Source of the DNA: Cohaesibacter gelatinilyticus
GTDB taxonomy: Bacteria > Pseudomonadota > Alphaproteobacteria > Rhizobiales > Cohaesibacteraceae
DNA length: 64,000 nucleotides
NCBI RefSeq assembly: GCF_900215605.1
Contig: NZ_OBEL01000001.1
Location: forward strand, 310,001 to 374,000
Reading direction: 5' to 3'
Shown piece after piece: positions 47,329-56,679 of this stretch. The position numbers were made by a program, and so were the translations under genes. Under the pieces are notes generated by a model. It saw nothing but the letters and a program-made list of their open reading frames with translations. It had not been told where the DNA came from and made no database searches. Each line of letters opens with the position of its first letter. Positions within the stretch are counted from its first letter, which is position 1.

Positions 47329-47913
47329 ATGCGTTCATTTCCGATTTATTTCCTTCGCCACGGTGAGACGGACTGGAATAGAGAACTCAGATTTCAGGGG
47401 CGTCAGGATATTCCCCTAAATGAAACCGGAAAAATGCAAGCAACCAGAAATGGTCATGCTCTGGCGCAACATCTGGAAAGTCTGAAGGGCATCTCTGTCT
47501 TCGTCAGTCCACTTTGCAGAACCCGCGAGACATTTGAGCTAATGCTTCAGGCCAGTGGTTTTGAACGCCCGGATGTCGAGTATGAAGAACGTCTGATGGA
47601 ACTTAGTTTTGGCGATTGGGAAGGGGTAACCTTGCCGGAGCTTCGGACTTTGTATCCTGATCAACTCGATCAGCGGGAAAACACCAAATGGACAATGGTA
47701 CCGCCTAATGGTGAGAGTTATGCCACTCTCGCAGAGCGGGTGCGAGGCTGGCTTGAAGAACAATCCGGGCCGTGCCTGATCGTCTCTCATGGTGGCGTCA
47801 TGCGCTGTTTGCGTTTCATTCTGGAAGATTTGTCTGGCCAGCAAGCAGGAAAATTGAAGACACCTCAGGATGTTGTTTATCATTGGGATGGTGAAAAAGC
47901 CCATTGGCTATAA
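47329..47913 (+). CDS. Histidine phosphatase family protein
   Basis: A 194-residue phosphoglycerate-mutase-like phosphatase. The catalytic motif FLRHGETDWN carries the phospho-histidine; SPLCRTRETFELM, MELSFGDWEGVTLPEL and CLIVSHGGVMRCLRFIL give the second His and arginines. Substrates vary in this family (sugar phosphates, alpha-ribazole phosphate, phosphoproteins) and cannot be chosen. The ATG at 47329 is preferred; a GTG at 47311 is in frame. Confidence 0.88.
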   Translation: MRSFPIYFLRHGETDWNRELRFQGRQDIPLNETGKMQATRNGHALAQHLESLKGISVFVSPLCRTRETFELMLQASGFERPDVEYEERLMELSFGDWEGVTLPELRTLYPDQLDQRENTKWTMVPPNGESYATLAERVRGWLEEQSGPCLIVSHGGVMRCLRFILEDLSGQQAGKLKTPQDVVYHWDGEKAHWL

Positions 47914-48286
47914 GATCTGTGCAACAGAAACTTGTTTGCGCTCCCTAAAAATATTTCCCATTAAAGCAAAAAGACCAGCTTACCCAGCGCTTTGAAAATT
48001 TAGCTAAAATTTGCGTCAATTATGCCTAAAAACAGGCATCCAAAGCTGACGAAGTCGCAATCTTCATTTGTTACATAATGAATGTGAGGGATTGGGTTTA
48101 AAGTCTTCGCCAGCGACGTTGGCAACGGCAGGACCCGGATCGCTCGGCGATTATCTGATGATATAGATGTGCATGATTGAAATGAGTAACGTGATGATAT
48201 CAGCACAATCACAGAGATTATGTGAAAGCAGATCTCGAGGGAGCAAAAACGATCTGGACCGCTAACATGGTATTAGGTCGTAGGGT
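47914..48286. other. Intergenic region, no gene supported
   Basis: About 370 bases. The only structure seen is the small hairpin TGCCT-AAAAAC-AGGCA near 48023-48038; no gene is credible. Confidence 0.35.
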
Positions 48287-48850
48287 ATGGGTGCAATGGG
48301 TGTAATGAATACAGCAAACGGACCAATACGATTTGGAGCAATAGCTTTTCTTTCTTGCAATCTGGCTTTGGCGATGACACAGCCAGCAGCCTCGTTTCAG
48401 TTGGCCCAGAACCTGGCCAATCGCACGCTGGTTTGCGAGGGTGGTTCCGAAAGTAGAGGCGTAGACTATCGGTTTAACATGCAATCCAGTCAGGTTGACC
48501 GTATTGATGGCCGCTTTCCTGATAGCAGAGTGGTGTTTCGTCTGGGATCCGGGCAACGGGGCAAGTTACAAAACCAGTGGAGCTATGAGACATTGAGCCA
48601 GAAGAATGGCCGCCATGTCATGCTTTATGAACGTCTGTCGCTGCGCTCGTCTGTGCAGAACCAGCATATCTATCGGACTTATGAGTTATTCTCCCAAGGC
48701 AAGCAGGTATATGTAACCATCTATGATGGAGTGAATGGTGCACGAGACTGGAAAATGAAAGTCACACGTAAATGCCATCCTCCAGGATTGGAGCGGCGTA
48801 ACTATGCGACGCGCAAAATGCCAAGCAAATACTGGAACCCCCAGAACTAG
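48287..48850 (+). CDS. Exported protein of unknown function
   Basis: About 187 residues with an N-terminal signal sequence (IRFGAIAFLSCNLALAMTQPAASFQLA) and a beta-rich mature part with two Cys (LVCEGG, RKCHPP), likely a disulphide. The periplasm is the probable place. No family is recognised. Several ATG codons (48287, 48296, 48305) are possible starts. It lies between the phosphatase and aroC and ends in a palindromic repeat. Confidence 0.55.
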   Translation: MGAMGVMNTANGPIRFGAIAFLSCNLALAMTQPAASFQLAQNLANRTLVCEGGSESRGVDYRFNMQSSQVDRIDGRFPDSRVVFRLGSGQRGKLQNQWSYETLSQKNGRHVMLYERLSLRSSVQNQHIYRTYELFSQGKQVYVTIYDGVNGARDWKMKVTRKCHPPGLERRNYATRKMPSKYWNPQN

Positions 48851-48950
48851 AGCATGTTCCCTAAAAGCTTGCAGGGTTTTCGGGCAAGAATATGTTCGGG
48901 AACAATGGTTGGAGTATTTGAATGACATGATATTCATTCAAAATGCTCCA
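48848..48950 (+). repeat. Palindromic repeat, copy 1, plus adjoining hairpin
   Basis: 48850-48898 matches copies at 53171-53219 and 55482-55531 (pattern AGAGC..., TTCC.GAAAAG..., then TTTTCGG..AAGAA). TGTTCCC/GGGAACA closes it at 48855 and 48904. A second near-perfect hairpin, TGGAG...CTCCA, follows at 48910-48950. The family resembles short intergenic palindromes widespread in Hyphomicrobiales. Confidence 0.6.
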
Positions 48951-49147
48951 GCAGGGTACCTTGGTTGTCAAAAACCTCTCTGATCACGGATGGTGTCTGG
49001 TTGCTGCGAAAATCTGGCGATGGTGCTATGGTTGAAGATCTGTCTGTTTGACCTTTGCTTGCAGGCTCTTTAAAACCGCTATTGATGAATCCTTAACCAT
49101 GGCAGGGCATCCGATCAGGCCCGCCAGACCAAGAAGTATTTCCGACG

Positions 49148-50239
49148 ATGTCGCATAATTCATTTGGCCATCTTTTCCGCGTCACAACTTGGGGCGAGAG
49201 CCATGGTCCCGCTATTGGATGCGTAGTGGATGGGTGCCCGTCCCGTATTGCTATTACCGCGGAAGAGATCCAGAAAGATCTGGATCGCCGCCGCCCGGGT
49301 CAGTCAAAATTTACCACTCAGAGGCGTGAACCCGATCAGATTTCCATTCTATCTGGTGTTTTTGAAGATCCCGAAACCGGGGATCAGGTTACAACTGGTA
49401 CCTCTATTGGTTTGATGATCCAGAATACCGATCAGCGCTCTAAGGATTATGGCGACATCGCGGAGCGCTATCGTCCTGGCCATGCCGACTACACCTATGA
49501 TGAAAAATATGGCATTCGTGACTATCGCGGTGGGGGACGTTCTTCTGCGCGTGAAACTGCCATGCGGGTGGCGGCGGGTGCGATTGCTCGCAAAGTCGTT
49601 CCAGATATCATAATTCGTGGTGCTCTTGTGCAAATGGGACCACACAAGATCAATCGCGCGAACTGGGATTGGAATGAAGTGAACAACAATCCCTTCTTCT
49701 GCCCGGATAAGGAAGCAGCCAGCCTGTGGGCTGATTATCTGGAGGATATTCGCAAGAAAGGTTCCTCCATTGGTGCGGTGATAGAGGTTGTGGCTTCGAA
49801 TGTACCAGCTGGTCTGGGCGCGCCAATTTATGCAAAACTGGATCAAGATCTTGCCTCTGCCATGATGTCAATCAATGCCGTCAAGGGTGTCGAAATTGGT
49901 AACGGTTTTGAAGCTGCTTGTCTGACTGGTGAGGAAAATGCCGATGAAATGCGCATGGGCCCCGATGGTAAGCCGGTCTTTGGCTCCAACAATGCGGGAG
50001 GAGTTCTCGGTGGCATTTCTTCAGGGGAAGATGTTGTTGTGCGGTTTGCGGTCAAACCCACATCATCCATCCTGACACCTCGAAGATCCATTACGCGCTC
50101 GGGAGAGGAAGTGGATGTGATGACCAAAGGGCGTCATGACCCTTGTGTCGGCATTCGTGCCATTCCGGTCGGTGAGGCTATGATGGCGTGTGTGCTTGCG
50201 GATCATACTCTGCTGCACAGAGCTCAGCAGGGCGGCTGA
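49148..50239 (+). CDS. aroC: Chorismate synthase
   Basis: A 363-residue chorismate synthase, which forms chorismate from EPSP with reduced FMN in the shikimate pathway. The start [25 protein letters not shown], the central [37 protein letters not shown] and [20 protein letters not shown] are the family signatures. Length is normal. It is 73 bases from ribB, with which it probably shares a transcript. Confidence 0.97.
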   Translation: MSHNSFGHLFRVTTWGESHGPAIGCVVDGCPSRIAITAEEIQKDLDRRRPGQSKFTTQRREPDQISILSGVFEDPETGDQVTTGTSIGLMIQNTDQRSKDYGDIAERYRPGHADYTYDEKYGIRDYRGGGRSSARETAMRVAAGAIARKVVPDIIIRGALVQMGPHKINRANWDWNEVNNNPFFCPDKEAASLWADYLEDIRKKGSSIGAVIEVVASNVPAGLGAPIYAKLDQDLASAMMSINAVKGVEIGNGFEAACLTGEENADEMRMGPDGKPVFGSNNAGGVLGGISSGEDVVVRFAVKPTSSILTPRRSITRSGEEVDVMTKGRHDPCVGIRAIPVGEAMMACVLADHTLLHRAQQGG

Positions 50240-50312
50240 CCAAGTCAAGCAAATCAGAAATAAAGACAATGACTGGTGCCAAGCACCAGGACGGGAAAAG
50301 GGACAGGATCTG

Positions 50313-51416
50313 ATGATCACAGATATGGAACGGGTAGCCGACGCCATTCGGGCATTTGAAAAGGGCGAAATGGTTGTTGTGACTGATGACGATGACCGTG
50401 AAAATGAAGGCGATCTGATTGTTGCTGCGACCAAGGTTACCCCCGAGCAGATGGCATTCATCGTGCGCCATACCTCTGGTATCGTATGCGCTCCGATGAC
50501 TGGTGAAGATGCTGCCCGTTTGCATCTGGATCCGATGGTAGCGTCCAACAATGCACCATTGTCTACTGCATTTACCATCTCGGTTGATTACAAGCACGGC
50601 ACTACCACAGGTATTTCTGCAGAGGAGCGCTGTACTACTGTACGTGGTTTGGCCAATCCAAATGCAGGTGCAGCGGACTTTGTCCGTCCGGGACATATTT
50701 TCCCGCTGGTTGCCAAAGATGGTGGCGTGTTGGTGCGCTCTGGTCATACCGAAGCCGCTGTTGACCTTTGCAAGCTTGCCGGCCTGCCACCTGTTGGTGT
50801 GATTTCCGAATTGGTCAATGATGATGGAACGGTCAAGCGTGGTCCCCAAGTGGAGGCATTTGCTGAGGAATATGGCCTGAAACAGGTCTCCGTTGCTGAT
50901 CTGATTGCGTATCGTCAGCGCAATGAACGGCTGATCGAAAAGATGGATGAATTTGAGGTCCAGACAAAGTTTGGCAAGGCGAAAGCAGTAACCTTCAAGG
51001 CTCCATTCGATGCTATGCAGCATCTGGTCATCATCTATGGCGATATTCGCGATGGCAAGGATATCCCGGTGCGCCTGCATCAGGAAAATGTTCTCAATGA
51101 TGTCTTTGGCGATACTTCAATCGACTCGATCGCCGAGAAATTTTCCAAAGAGCGCGGTGTGATTGTCTATTTGCGTGATGGGTCTCCTGGCGTGGTCGGC
51201 ACGCCAATGCGCCCGCGTGAGAGCTTGGAAGCGGCTGAGAATGAAGAGCATGAAAGCGCCAAATCTCGTGAAGAGGAATGGCGTGATATTGGTCTGGGGG
51301 CGCAGATTTTGGCAGAACTGGGGATTGGTTCCATTCGTCTACTCGCTTCCAAAGAGCGTCACTATGTGGGTCTGGAAGGCTTTGGTCTGGAAATCTCCGG
51401 CACCGAGATCATCTAG
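50313..51416 (+). CDS. ribB: 3,4-dihydroxy-2-butanone 4-phosphate synthase with degenerate RibA domain
   Basis: A 367-residue protein of the riboflavin pathway. Residues about 1-200 are RibB, with the metal/substrate site [12 protein letters not shown] and [16 protein letters not shown]. Residues about 205-365 have the GTP cyclohydrolase II fold, but the three zinc-binding cysteines and the usual VRxHSEC loop are gone ([14 protein letters not shown] instead), so this half is probably inactive, as in RibBX proteins. The ATG at 50313 follows AGGA; an in-frame start at 50190 lies inside aroC. A terminator follows. Confidence 0.9.
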   Translation: MITDMERVADAIRAFEKGEMVVVTDDDDRENEGDLIVAATKVTPEQMAFIVRHTSGIVCAPMTGEDAARLHLDPMVASNNAPLSTAFTISVDYKHGTTTGISAEERCTTVRGLANPNAGAADFVRPGHIFPLVAKDGGVLVRSGHTEAAVDLCKLAGLPPVGVISELVNDDGTVKRGPQVEAFAEEYGLKQVSVADLIAYRQRNERLIEKMDEFEVQTKFGKAKAVTFKAPFDAMQHLVIIYGDIRDGKDIPVRLHQENVLNDVFGDTSIDSIAEKFSKERGVIVYLRDGSPGVVGTPMRPRESLEAAENEEHESAKSREEEWRDIGLGAQILAELGIGSIRLLASKERHYVGLEGFGLEISGTEII

Positions 51417-51455
51417 GTCGGAAAAGAGCACAGATACAAGTTTGACAGCTTGAAC

Positions 51456-51489
51456 AAAACCCTGCCTGGAGAAATCCAGGCGGGGTTTT
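51456..51489 (+). terminator. Intrinsic terminator after ribB
   Basis: A 15-pair stem (51456-51470 with 51475-51489, one wobble) with a GAAA loop and T run. Confidence 0.9.
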
Positions 51490-51745
51490 GCTTGAATAAA
51501 CGCTCGATTTTCATTGCCCATTTCATCGCTTTCCGAGATCCGGTCTTGACCAAGAAATAATTGCGCTTTATGGATGGATTTATGAAAAACCAACTGATCA
51601 TCGCCAGCAACTTTTATTTTTACTCATCTTCATAGATGGGTGGATTTGTCGCGCTTGCGAAAAGACCACCGGGTTCGGTGGTCTCAACAGTTTGCAAAGG
51701 ATCTCCGACCTGTAAAAGGCCTCTTGGCCAGAATGCGGAGTTCCA
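51490..51745. other. Intergenic region with hairpin
   Basis: No gene. A GACCACC/GGTGGTC hairpin (51664-51683) lies about 60 bases before the GNAT gene. Confidence 0.35.
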
Positions 51746-52342
51746 ATGTCTATCCTTCCTCTCAAACCTGAAACATCAGATATATCTGATATTGCGGTTT
51801 TGCCGTTACAAGCGACTCGGCCAGTTTTTGATGTACGCCCTGCCACCATGGATGATTTCGATGAGTTAAATCGTCTCTGGCATCAGCTGGACGCCTACCA
51901 CCATCTTCAGGATCCTGTGCATTTCCCTGTGATCAAATTGGATGAACCTGCCCGCACAGAAGACTATATCGAGTGCCTGATCAATCGCCACGACCAGACT
52001 TTGCTGGTGGCTCAGAAACGAGATGGTCAACCTGAACAAGTGACCGAGGCAGCATCGTCCAAGCTTTTAGGGCTTGCCAGTGTGTTTCTGCAAACTCTGG
52101 CTCCCAATGCCATCTTCCCGGCGCGGGTCCTGTTTGAACTGGATAATCTGGTCGTTGATCAGAATACTCGTAGAATGGGAGTGGCAAGAGCTCTGTGTAA
52201 TTCTGCCTGCCAATGGGCCAAAGGGCATGGTGCAAGGGAAATGTCTCTGAATGTCTATGATTTCAACAGCCCCGCACGTGCCTTCTATGAAGCAATGGGC
52301 TTTCTTCCAAGCAAAATGCAAATGAGGCGCCAGCTTCTCTAG
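51746..52342 (+). CDS. GNAT family N-acetyltransferase
   Basis: A 198-residue acetyltransferase with an N-terminal extension of about 27 residues. The fold begins at FDVRPATMDDFDELNRLWHQLDAYH; the acetyl-CoA loop is NLVVDQNTRRMGVARALCNSACQWA and the end is LNVYDFNSPARAFYEAMGFLPSKMQMRR. The target, a small amine or peptide, is unknown. It converges with the TRIC-type channel gene 24 bases away. Confidence 0.82.
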   Translation: MSILPLKPETSDISDIAVLPLQATRPVFDVRPATMDDFDELNRLWHQLDAYHHLQDPVHFPVIKLDEPARTEDYIECLINRHDQTLLVAQKRDGQPEQVTEAASSKLLGLASVFLQTLAPNAIFPARVLFELDNLVVDQNTRRMGVARALCNSACQWAKGHGAREMSLNVYDFNSPARAFYEAMGFLPSKMQMRRQLL

Positions 52343-52365
52343 TTGAGAAAGGCTAGGGGGATTGG

Positions 52366-53028
52366 CTATTTGCTTCCGGGAAAATGCGAGGTGTTGCTAT
52401 CGTCAGGTTTGACATGCAACTTGAAATGAAGAGCAACGCCTCGCATCAGTAGAGCTGCACTCATGCCAATCAGCGCACTGAGAGCGGGGTCCAGTCCAAG
52501 CTTCAACAGCCCGACATATAGACCTGCGCCAAGCAATGCTGCGGTGGCATAGATTTCCTGTCGCAGAACGAAGGGAACCACATTACAAAGAATATCACGC
52601 AGCAGCCCACCGAATGTGGCCGTAATGACGCCCATCATAATGGCCATCAACGGGTGAATGTTGGCTGCCAGTGCGACACCTGCTCCTGCGACACAAAAAG
52701 TGGCCATGCCCACGGCGTCAATCCAGTTCAAAACGGCTCTTTGAGAAAAGCCCATATGTTTGACAGTCAGTGCCAGAAGACTGGAGGGAAGAATAATTGC
52801 CAGCGGCCATGGATCGGAAACCCAGTTGACCGGGCTTATGCCGATCAGGAGATCGCGTAATGTTCCCCCACCGGCAGCGGTGACAAACCCGACTGTAACC
52901 ACCCCAAATATATCCATATCAGCCTGTTTGGCTCGTATGCCTCCCGACATGGCAAATACGATCAAGCCTGCATAGGTGAAAACTGTGAGGGCATTATCAA
53001 GCACAATGGAAAAAGAAGGAGCATCCAT
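52366..53028 (-). CDS. TRIC-type cation channel / UPF0126 membrane protein
   Basis: A 220-residue inner-membrane protein of seven helices formed from two repeats. Each repeat has the glycine-rich kink motif: GVVTVGFVTAAGGGTLRDLLIG and GVITATFGGLLRDILCN. This is the YicG/YadS group, related to trimeric intracellular cation (TRIC) channels; transported ion in bacteria is probably K+ or an amino acid such as glycine. It is followed by a convergent GNAT gene. Confidence 0.9.
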   Translation of the reverse strand: MDAPSFSIVLDNALTVFTYAGLIVFAMSGGIRAKQADMDIFGVVTVGFVTAAGGGTLRDLLIGISPVNWVSDPWPLAIILPSSLLALTVKHMGFSQRAVLNWIDAVGMATFCVAGAGVALAANIHPLMAIMMGVITATFGGLLRDILCNVVPFVLRQEIYATAALLGAGLYVGLLKLGLDPALSALIGMSAALLMRGVALHFKLHVKPDDSNTSHFPGSK

Positions 53029-53170
53029 GGCAAGACCTTTGTAAGACGTTGAAATTCTGTGGTAAATGTGAGCTTGGCAGATTATTGGAGCAATTGTCTA
53101 GAGATAAAGCCTGGGTACAGGATTCAGTGCTCTCGCAGAATGAGCTTGATTAGTGGTGCCGGAACCCTAC

Positions 53171-53219
53171 AGCGTGTTCCAGAAAAGTTGGAGCATTTTT
53201 CGGATAAGAACTCGCTTCA
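53171..53219 (+). repeat. Palindromic repeat, copy 2
   Basis: AGCGTGTTC near the left end and GAACTCGCT near the right end form an imperfect inverted repeat; the interior (CAGAAAAGTTGG..., TTTTTCGGATAA) matches copies 1 and 3. It lies downstream of the small lipoprotein gene. Confidence 0.6.
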
Positions 53220-53269
53220 AATCAAAGAGTTAAAACACTACTCGCGATTCAACAATTGTGAGGGGTGCT

Positions 53270-53509
53270 TCAGTGTGCTGGTACCACATATCCGTCCATG
53301 CCCAGATCTTCTGCCAGTTCGATATAGTCTTCCTCCGCACCCATATAGCGCAGGAAATGAGCTGGCTTTCCAGGGCAGTGCTCGTATATTCCTCCATCTT
53401 TTGAAAGGCTGTATGTGCACTGAATTGTCTGAACAGAACTACAGCCAGTCAGTAACAAGCTTATGCCAAGAAGGCGAAAAACCACACGATGGAAAGGCAA
53501 ATCAAGCAT
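53270..53509 (-). CDS. Small lipoprotein of unknown function
   Basis: Seventy-nine residues from the ATG at 53509: a signal segment (HRVVFRLLGISLLLTGC) with a lipobox LLTGC predicting lipidation at Cys23, then a short mature part with two further Cys (IQCTYSL, EHCPGK) and an acidic helix. A longer frame starting at 53572 would cover a CtrA-type site, so the short form is preferred. The GGGAG before the ATG is unusually close. No family is known to me. Confidence 0.55.
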   Translation of the reverse strand: MLDLPFHRVVFRLLGISLLLTGCSSVQTIQCTYSLSKDGGIYEHCPGKPAHFLRYMGAEEDYIELAEDLGMDGYVVPAH

Positions 53510-53532
53510 GCTCCCAAGGTGCCAATTTATGG

Positions 53533-53547
53533 TTAATGAAGGCTTAA
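53533..53547 (-). promoter_or_regulatory. CtrA-type binding site upstream of small lipoprotein
   Basis: On the minus strand it reads TTAA, seven bases, TTAACCAT, an exact extended CtrA consensus, 24 bases before the lipoprotein start codon. Binding is inferred from motif. Confidence 0.5.
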
Positions 53548-54130
53548 AATGCAGGTCAGGATTGAGCAACACTGGTCATGAATGATCGCAGGGAAATCTG
53601 CCTTGCACAAAAATCTTAACAATGTCTTGCAGCATGGCGGCAAACCGAAAAATGGTTACATTTCAAAGGGAAAAAAACCGGCTAATTCTCTCTTTGTTCT
53701 GTGTCAGAAAATGAAAGTTCTGCTTTGTCATAATTTGTTCTTTTTATGATCCTGATTTGTGTTTTGAAAGTTTAAATAGATCAAATCAATTCTATCCAAT
53801 CACTCAACCATGTTTGAGTTGTACTGATCCAAATTACCCGACAATACCTCATAGAAAATAGAGAAGTATCTGACATTGAAAATAATCATATTGATACAGT
53901 TTGATACAATTTCTGACTGAATTACGACAAAAAGGCATCAATTTGCCACCTTTGTTCGTTATGAATCACCTGGCACCAACAAGGGAGGCGATCATGCGCA
54001 AAAGACTGTTTCTGAGCGAGTTGCTGTTTTTGATTCAACTGGCGAAGGAGGCTTGTATCGCAAGTTTTTGCCAATGTTCCTGTCGTTCATAGTCAGGAAA
54101 TGCGGGTGGAGCTTTGGTCGTGAAATCTGA
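53548..54130. other. AT-rich intergenic region
   Basis: About 580 bases. A 63-codon plus-strand frame at 53901-54092 lacks family resemblance. A direct repeat TTGATACA occurs twice near 53890-53906. Nothing else is recognised. Confidence 0.35.
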
Positions 54131-54170
54131 GCAAAAAAGAAACCGGACCACAATTGTGACCCGGTTCTTT
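54131..54170 (-). terminator. Intrinsic terminator of the aldolase gene
   Basis: On the minus strand, an ACCGG/CCGGT stem enclosing the palindrome CACAATTGTG is followed by a T-rich run, 30 bases after the aldolase stop. Confidence 0.8.
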
Positions 54171-54200
54171 CAAATTGATGAGATCAGATGCTGATCAAAT

Positions 54201-55091
54201 TCAAGCTTTGGAAGCCTGATAGATTGTTTCGATGGAAGCATCCAGAGCGCCATTGAACTCGTCGTCAGATTGAGAGGCATTCAGGCCTTCGGTCAGAGCG
54301 CGAGAGAAGGAAGCGATAACACCTTTGTTGTCGGATAGACGCTTGCAAGCTTCTTCGCGATTATAACCACCAGACAGAGCCACAACGCGTGCACATGCTT
54401 TGTGAGCGACCAGCGCATCAAACAGGCCGGTTTTCTCTGGCAGGGTCAGTTTCAGCATAACTTTCTGACTATCTTCAAGAGCATCCAGTTGCTTCAGTAA
54501 CTCTGCTACGAGCAGATCTTCGATCTCGGCTTTATCAGTAGCATTGATGTTCACTTCCGGCTCGATGATTGGAACCAGGCCTTTGGCCAGAATTTGCTTG
54601 CCGACGGTGAATTGTTGCTCAACAATGGCTGCAACACCGGTTGCAGATGCTTTGTTGATCACGGAACGCATCTTGGTGCCAAAGATGTTAGCTTTTACAG
54701 CTTTGTCCAGAGTGACATCGAGTTCAGGCATTGGCTTCATCATCTGAACGCCATCTTCTTCAGCTTCCAGACCCTTGTCCACTTTCAGGAAAGGAACAAC
54801 GCCTTTTTCTTCCCACAGATAGTCAGCGGAAGCCTTGCCAGCAACGCTTTCGTCCATGGTGCGTTCGAACAGGATGGCGCCTACTACACGCTCACCGGTG
54901 AAGGAGGGCGAGGTCATGATGCGAGTGCGCATGGCATGCATCAGAGCAAACATTTCTTCGTCGTTGGAGAACTGGTCAGCAGTCACACCATACAAGCCCA
55001 GGGCTTTTGGAGTGGAACCACCAGATTGGTCCAAAGCTGCAATAAAGCCATTGTCGTCGGTGATCCGTTTCATCTGCTCTGAATTTGCCAT
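54201..55091 (-). CDS. fda: Class I fructose-bisphosphate aldolase
   Basis: A 296-residue class I (Schiff-base) aldolase of the bacterial type, which cleaves fructose 1,6-bisphosphate in glycolysis. [21 protein letters not shown] at the start, [20 protein letters not shown] and [11 protein letters not shown] carry the phosphate and imine lysine sites. Length fits the Staphylococcus-type group. The ATG at 55091 is preferred to a start 15 codons upstream. It has its own terminator and promoter region. Confidence 0.92.
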   Translation of the reverse strand: MANSEQMKRITDDNGFIAALDQSGGSTPKALGLYGVTADQFSNDEEMFALMHAMRTRIMTSPSFTGERVVGAILFERTMDESVAGKASADYLWEEKGVVPFLKVDKGLEAEEDGVQMMKPMPELDVTLDKAVKANIFGTKMRSVINKASATGVAAIVEQQFTVGKQILAKGLVPIIEPEVNINATDKAEIEDLLVAELLKQLDALEDSQKVMLKLTLPEKTGLFDALVAHKACARVVALSGGYNREEACKRLSDNKGVIASFSRALTEGLNASQSDDEFNGALDASIETIYQASKA

Positions 55092-55420
55092 TTCAGCGCT
55101 ACCTCTAGCATAAAATAAAGGACAAGCCCGCAGCACTCTTATGCTTGTCTACCCCAAACGTTGGACCGTGGGCTTTTGCCACAAGATCGGTCCGCGCTGC
55201 GTGCCTCTTTAAACACTTTTTCTATCTCCAGGGAAAGACCCATTTGCCAAGAACGTAAATTTTATCCCTTAGGCCTAGGTTTAAAGCAGAAAGCTGGTGG
55301 AAAAGGCGGGTTTCTGCCACTTTCGAGATTTTTGAAGTCTCGAAGAGACAGGATAATCAGAGCCAACAGGATCGCCGGAGCGAGAAAGGCCCTGAACCGT
55401 GACAAGAGAAACCTGAAAAA
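55092..55420. other. Region upstream of aldolase, small hairpin
   Basis: About 330 bases with no gene. TCGAGA-(nine bases)-TCTCGA at 55323-55343 forms a small hairpin. Confidence 0.35.
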
Positions 55421-55446
55421 GAGAAAAGCCCGGCAATGCCGGGCTG
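55421..55446 (-). terminator. Intrinsic terminator of the YeeE/YedE operon
   Basis: AGCCCGGCA / TGCCGGGCT stem; on the minus strand it is followed by TTTTCTCTTTTT. Confidence 0.8.
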
Positions 55447-55481
55447 ATCAATCGTCAGGCAGATGGAAAATCAAACATTTC

Positions 55482-55531
55482 AGAGCGAATTTATATCCAA
55501 TAAGTGTTGCAACTTTTCAGGAAAGCGCTCT
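55482..55531 (-). repeat. Palindromic repeat, copy 3 (inverted)
   Basis: AGAGCG at one end and CGCTCT at the other. Read on the minus strand it aligns along its whole length with copies 1 and 2. It abuts the stop codon of the downstream YeeE/YedE gene. Confidence 0.6.
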
Positions 55532-56114
55532 AGCTATGATCCTTGCTGCCAAATACATGAGCAGGTGCCACCATAGCTACGGCGATGAAGACTACACCAA
55601 GTAGAATGCCGATCAACTCACCAGACATACCATCTATGACCGATGGATATTTTGTACCACCAACAGGGCCAAGGGTGGATTTGCCACCTGCAATCTTGTC
55701 CAGAAGACCTGTGGCTTTTATGCCAGCATAGACACCCATATAAGCAGCAGCACCAAAGAGACCGCCAAGAATGAAAAATAAAGCATCCTTGCGGCCAGTT
55801 GCTGCCGCAGTCAGAGAGGTGCCCGGACAAAAGCCGGAAATGGCAAATCCTGCACCCAGCAGCAGGCCACCCACAAAGACACCGCTATAGGCAGTCTTGA
55901 CGGACATATGACCCGGGTCTACCAGGCCAAGCAGCAAGCCGCCAAACATCAGAAGCGAAGCAGTGCCAATCGCCAGCATGATGGTTTTCATCAAGTGCAG
56001 ATTGGTCAGGTTCAGCATACGAATGATGAAGCCGGGATTGGTCGCTCCAACGCGATCAAGGGTGAAGCCGAATGCGCCGCCAATGACAATGGCAAGAATA
56101 ACGGATAGGGACAT
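55530..56114 (-). CDS. YeeE/YedE-family sulphur transport protein, second subunit
   Basis: A 194-residue membrane protein of about five helices. The motif GAGFAISGFCPGTSLTAAATGR holds the conserved Cys-Pro-Gly of the YeeE/YedE (sulphur transport, DUF6691) family, thought to pass thiosulphate or persulphide sulphur across the membrane by cysteine relay. It begins 4 bases after the first subunit gene. The two half-size proteins together match one full-length YeeE. Confidence 0.85.
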   Translation of the reverse strand: MSLSVILAIVIGGAFGFTLDRVGATNPGFIIRMLNLTNLHLMKTIMLAIGTASLLMFGGLLLGLVDPGHMSVKTAYSGVFVGGLLLGAGFAISGFCPGTSLTAAATGRKDALFFILGGLFGAAAYMGVYAGIKATGLLDKIAGGKSTLGPVGGTKYPSVIDGMSGELIGILLGVVFIAVAMVAPAHVFGSKDHS

Positions 56115-56118
56115 CTGA

Positions 56119-56679
56119 CTAACGTCCTTTTTTGAACATCATAAGAGCAATGGGGAAGGCGGCGAGAAAGGCGCCTGCGGTGAAGATATAGCCTGAGATA
56201 GAAGTTTGCATCATGCCTGACATCATATGGCCAGAGGTACAGCCACCGGCCAATCTAGCTCCAAACAGAACAATGAAACCAGCAAAGAAAGCGGCTGCAT
56301 AGCGCTTGACAGTGCTGTCGCCAAAATTCTTGCGCCAGACTTCAGGCATCTGCTTTTCTTCCTTGCTCACACCCCCACGCATCAGGCCTGAGATAGCGGC
56401 ACCTGCAATCATGGCAATGACAAAGACAAAGCTGTAGTTAAGCGGATTGGCAACATTCTTGGCATATTTGCCGCCACTCTTGTTGAGATAAGCGTTCGGG
56501 CTGGAATAACCCTTCTTTGCATTCTCATCTAACACAACAATGTCAGGATTGATTGCGTCCCAAAGGATGCCATCGAAAATAACAAACTGGGTCGAAACTC
56601 CGATGGGCTTTACCAGCAATACGGCCAAGAAAAAGACGGCACCGAGCAATATGCCGCCTGATCTCCAATTCAGGATCAT
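56119..56679 (-). CDS. YeeE/YedE-family sulphur transport protein, first subunit
   Basis: A 186-residue membrane protein with about five helices and the family motif FGARLAGGCTSGHMMSGMMQ, whose Cys is the expected sulphur relay residue. An extracytoplasmic loop (about 55-75, NAKKGYSSPNAYLNKSGGKYAKN) is typical of the first member of split YeeE pairs. The ATG at 56679 follows GGGAGAC; an upstream start adds 16 residues of no help. It leads a two-gene operon; no rhodanese or TusA gene is adjacent. Confidence 0.85.
   Translation of the reverse strand: MILNWRSGGILLGAVFFLAVLLVKPIGVSTQFVIFDGILWDAINPDIVVLDENAKKGYSSPNAYLNKSGGKYAKNVANPLNYSFVFVIAMIAGAAISGLMRGGVSKEEKQMPEVWRKNFGDSTVKRYAAAFFAGFIVLFGARLAGGCTSGHMMSGMMQTSISGYIFTAGAFLAAFPIALMMFKKGR

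Noticed and set aside
50240-50312. FMN riboswitch before ribB
   Set aside because: The gap is only 73 bases and lacks the conserved riboswitch core; ribB appears co-transcribed with aroC.
53901-54092. 63-codon plus-strand frame in AT-rich gap
   Set aside because: No recognisable protein; probably chance.
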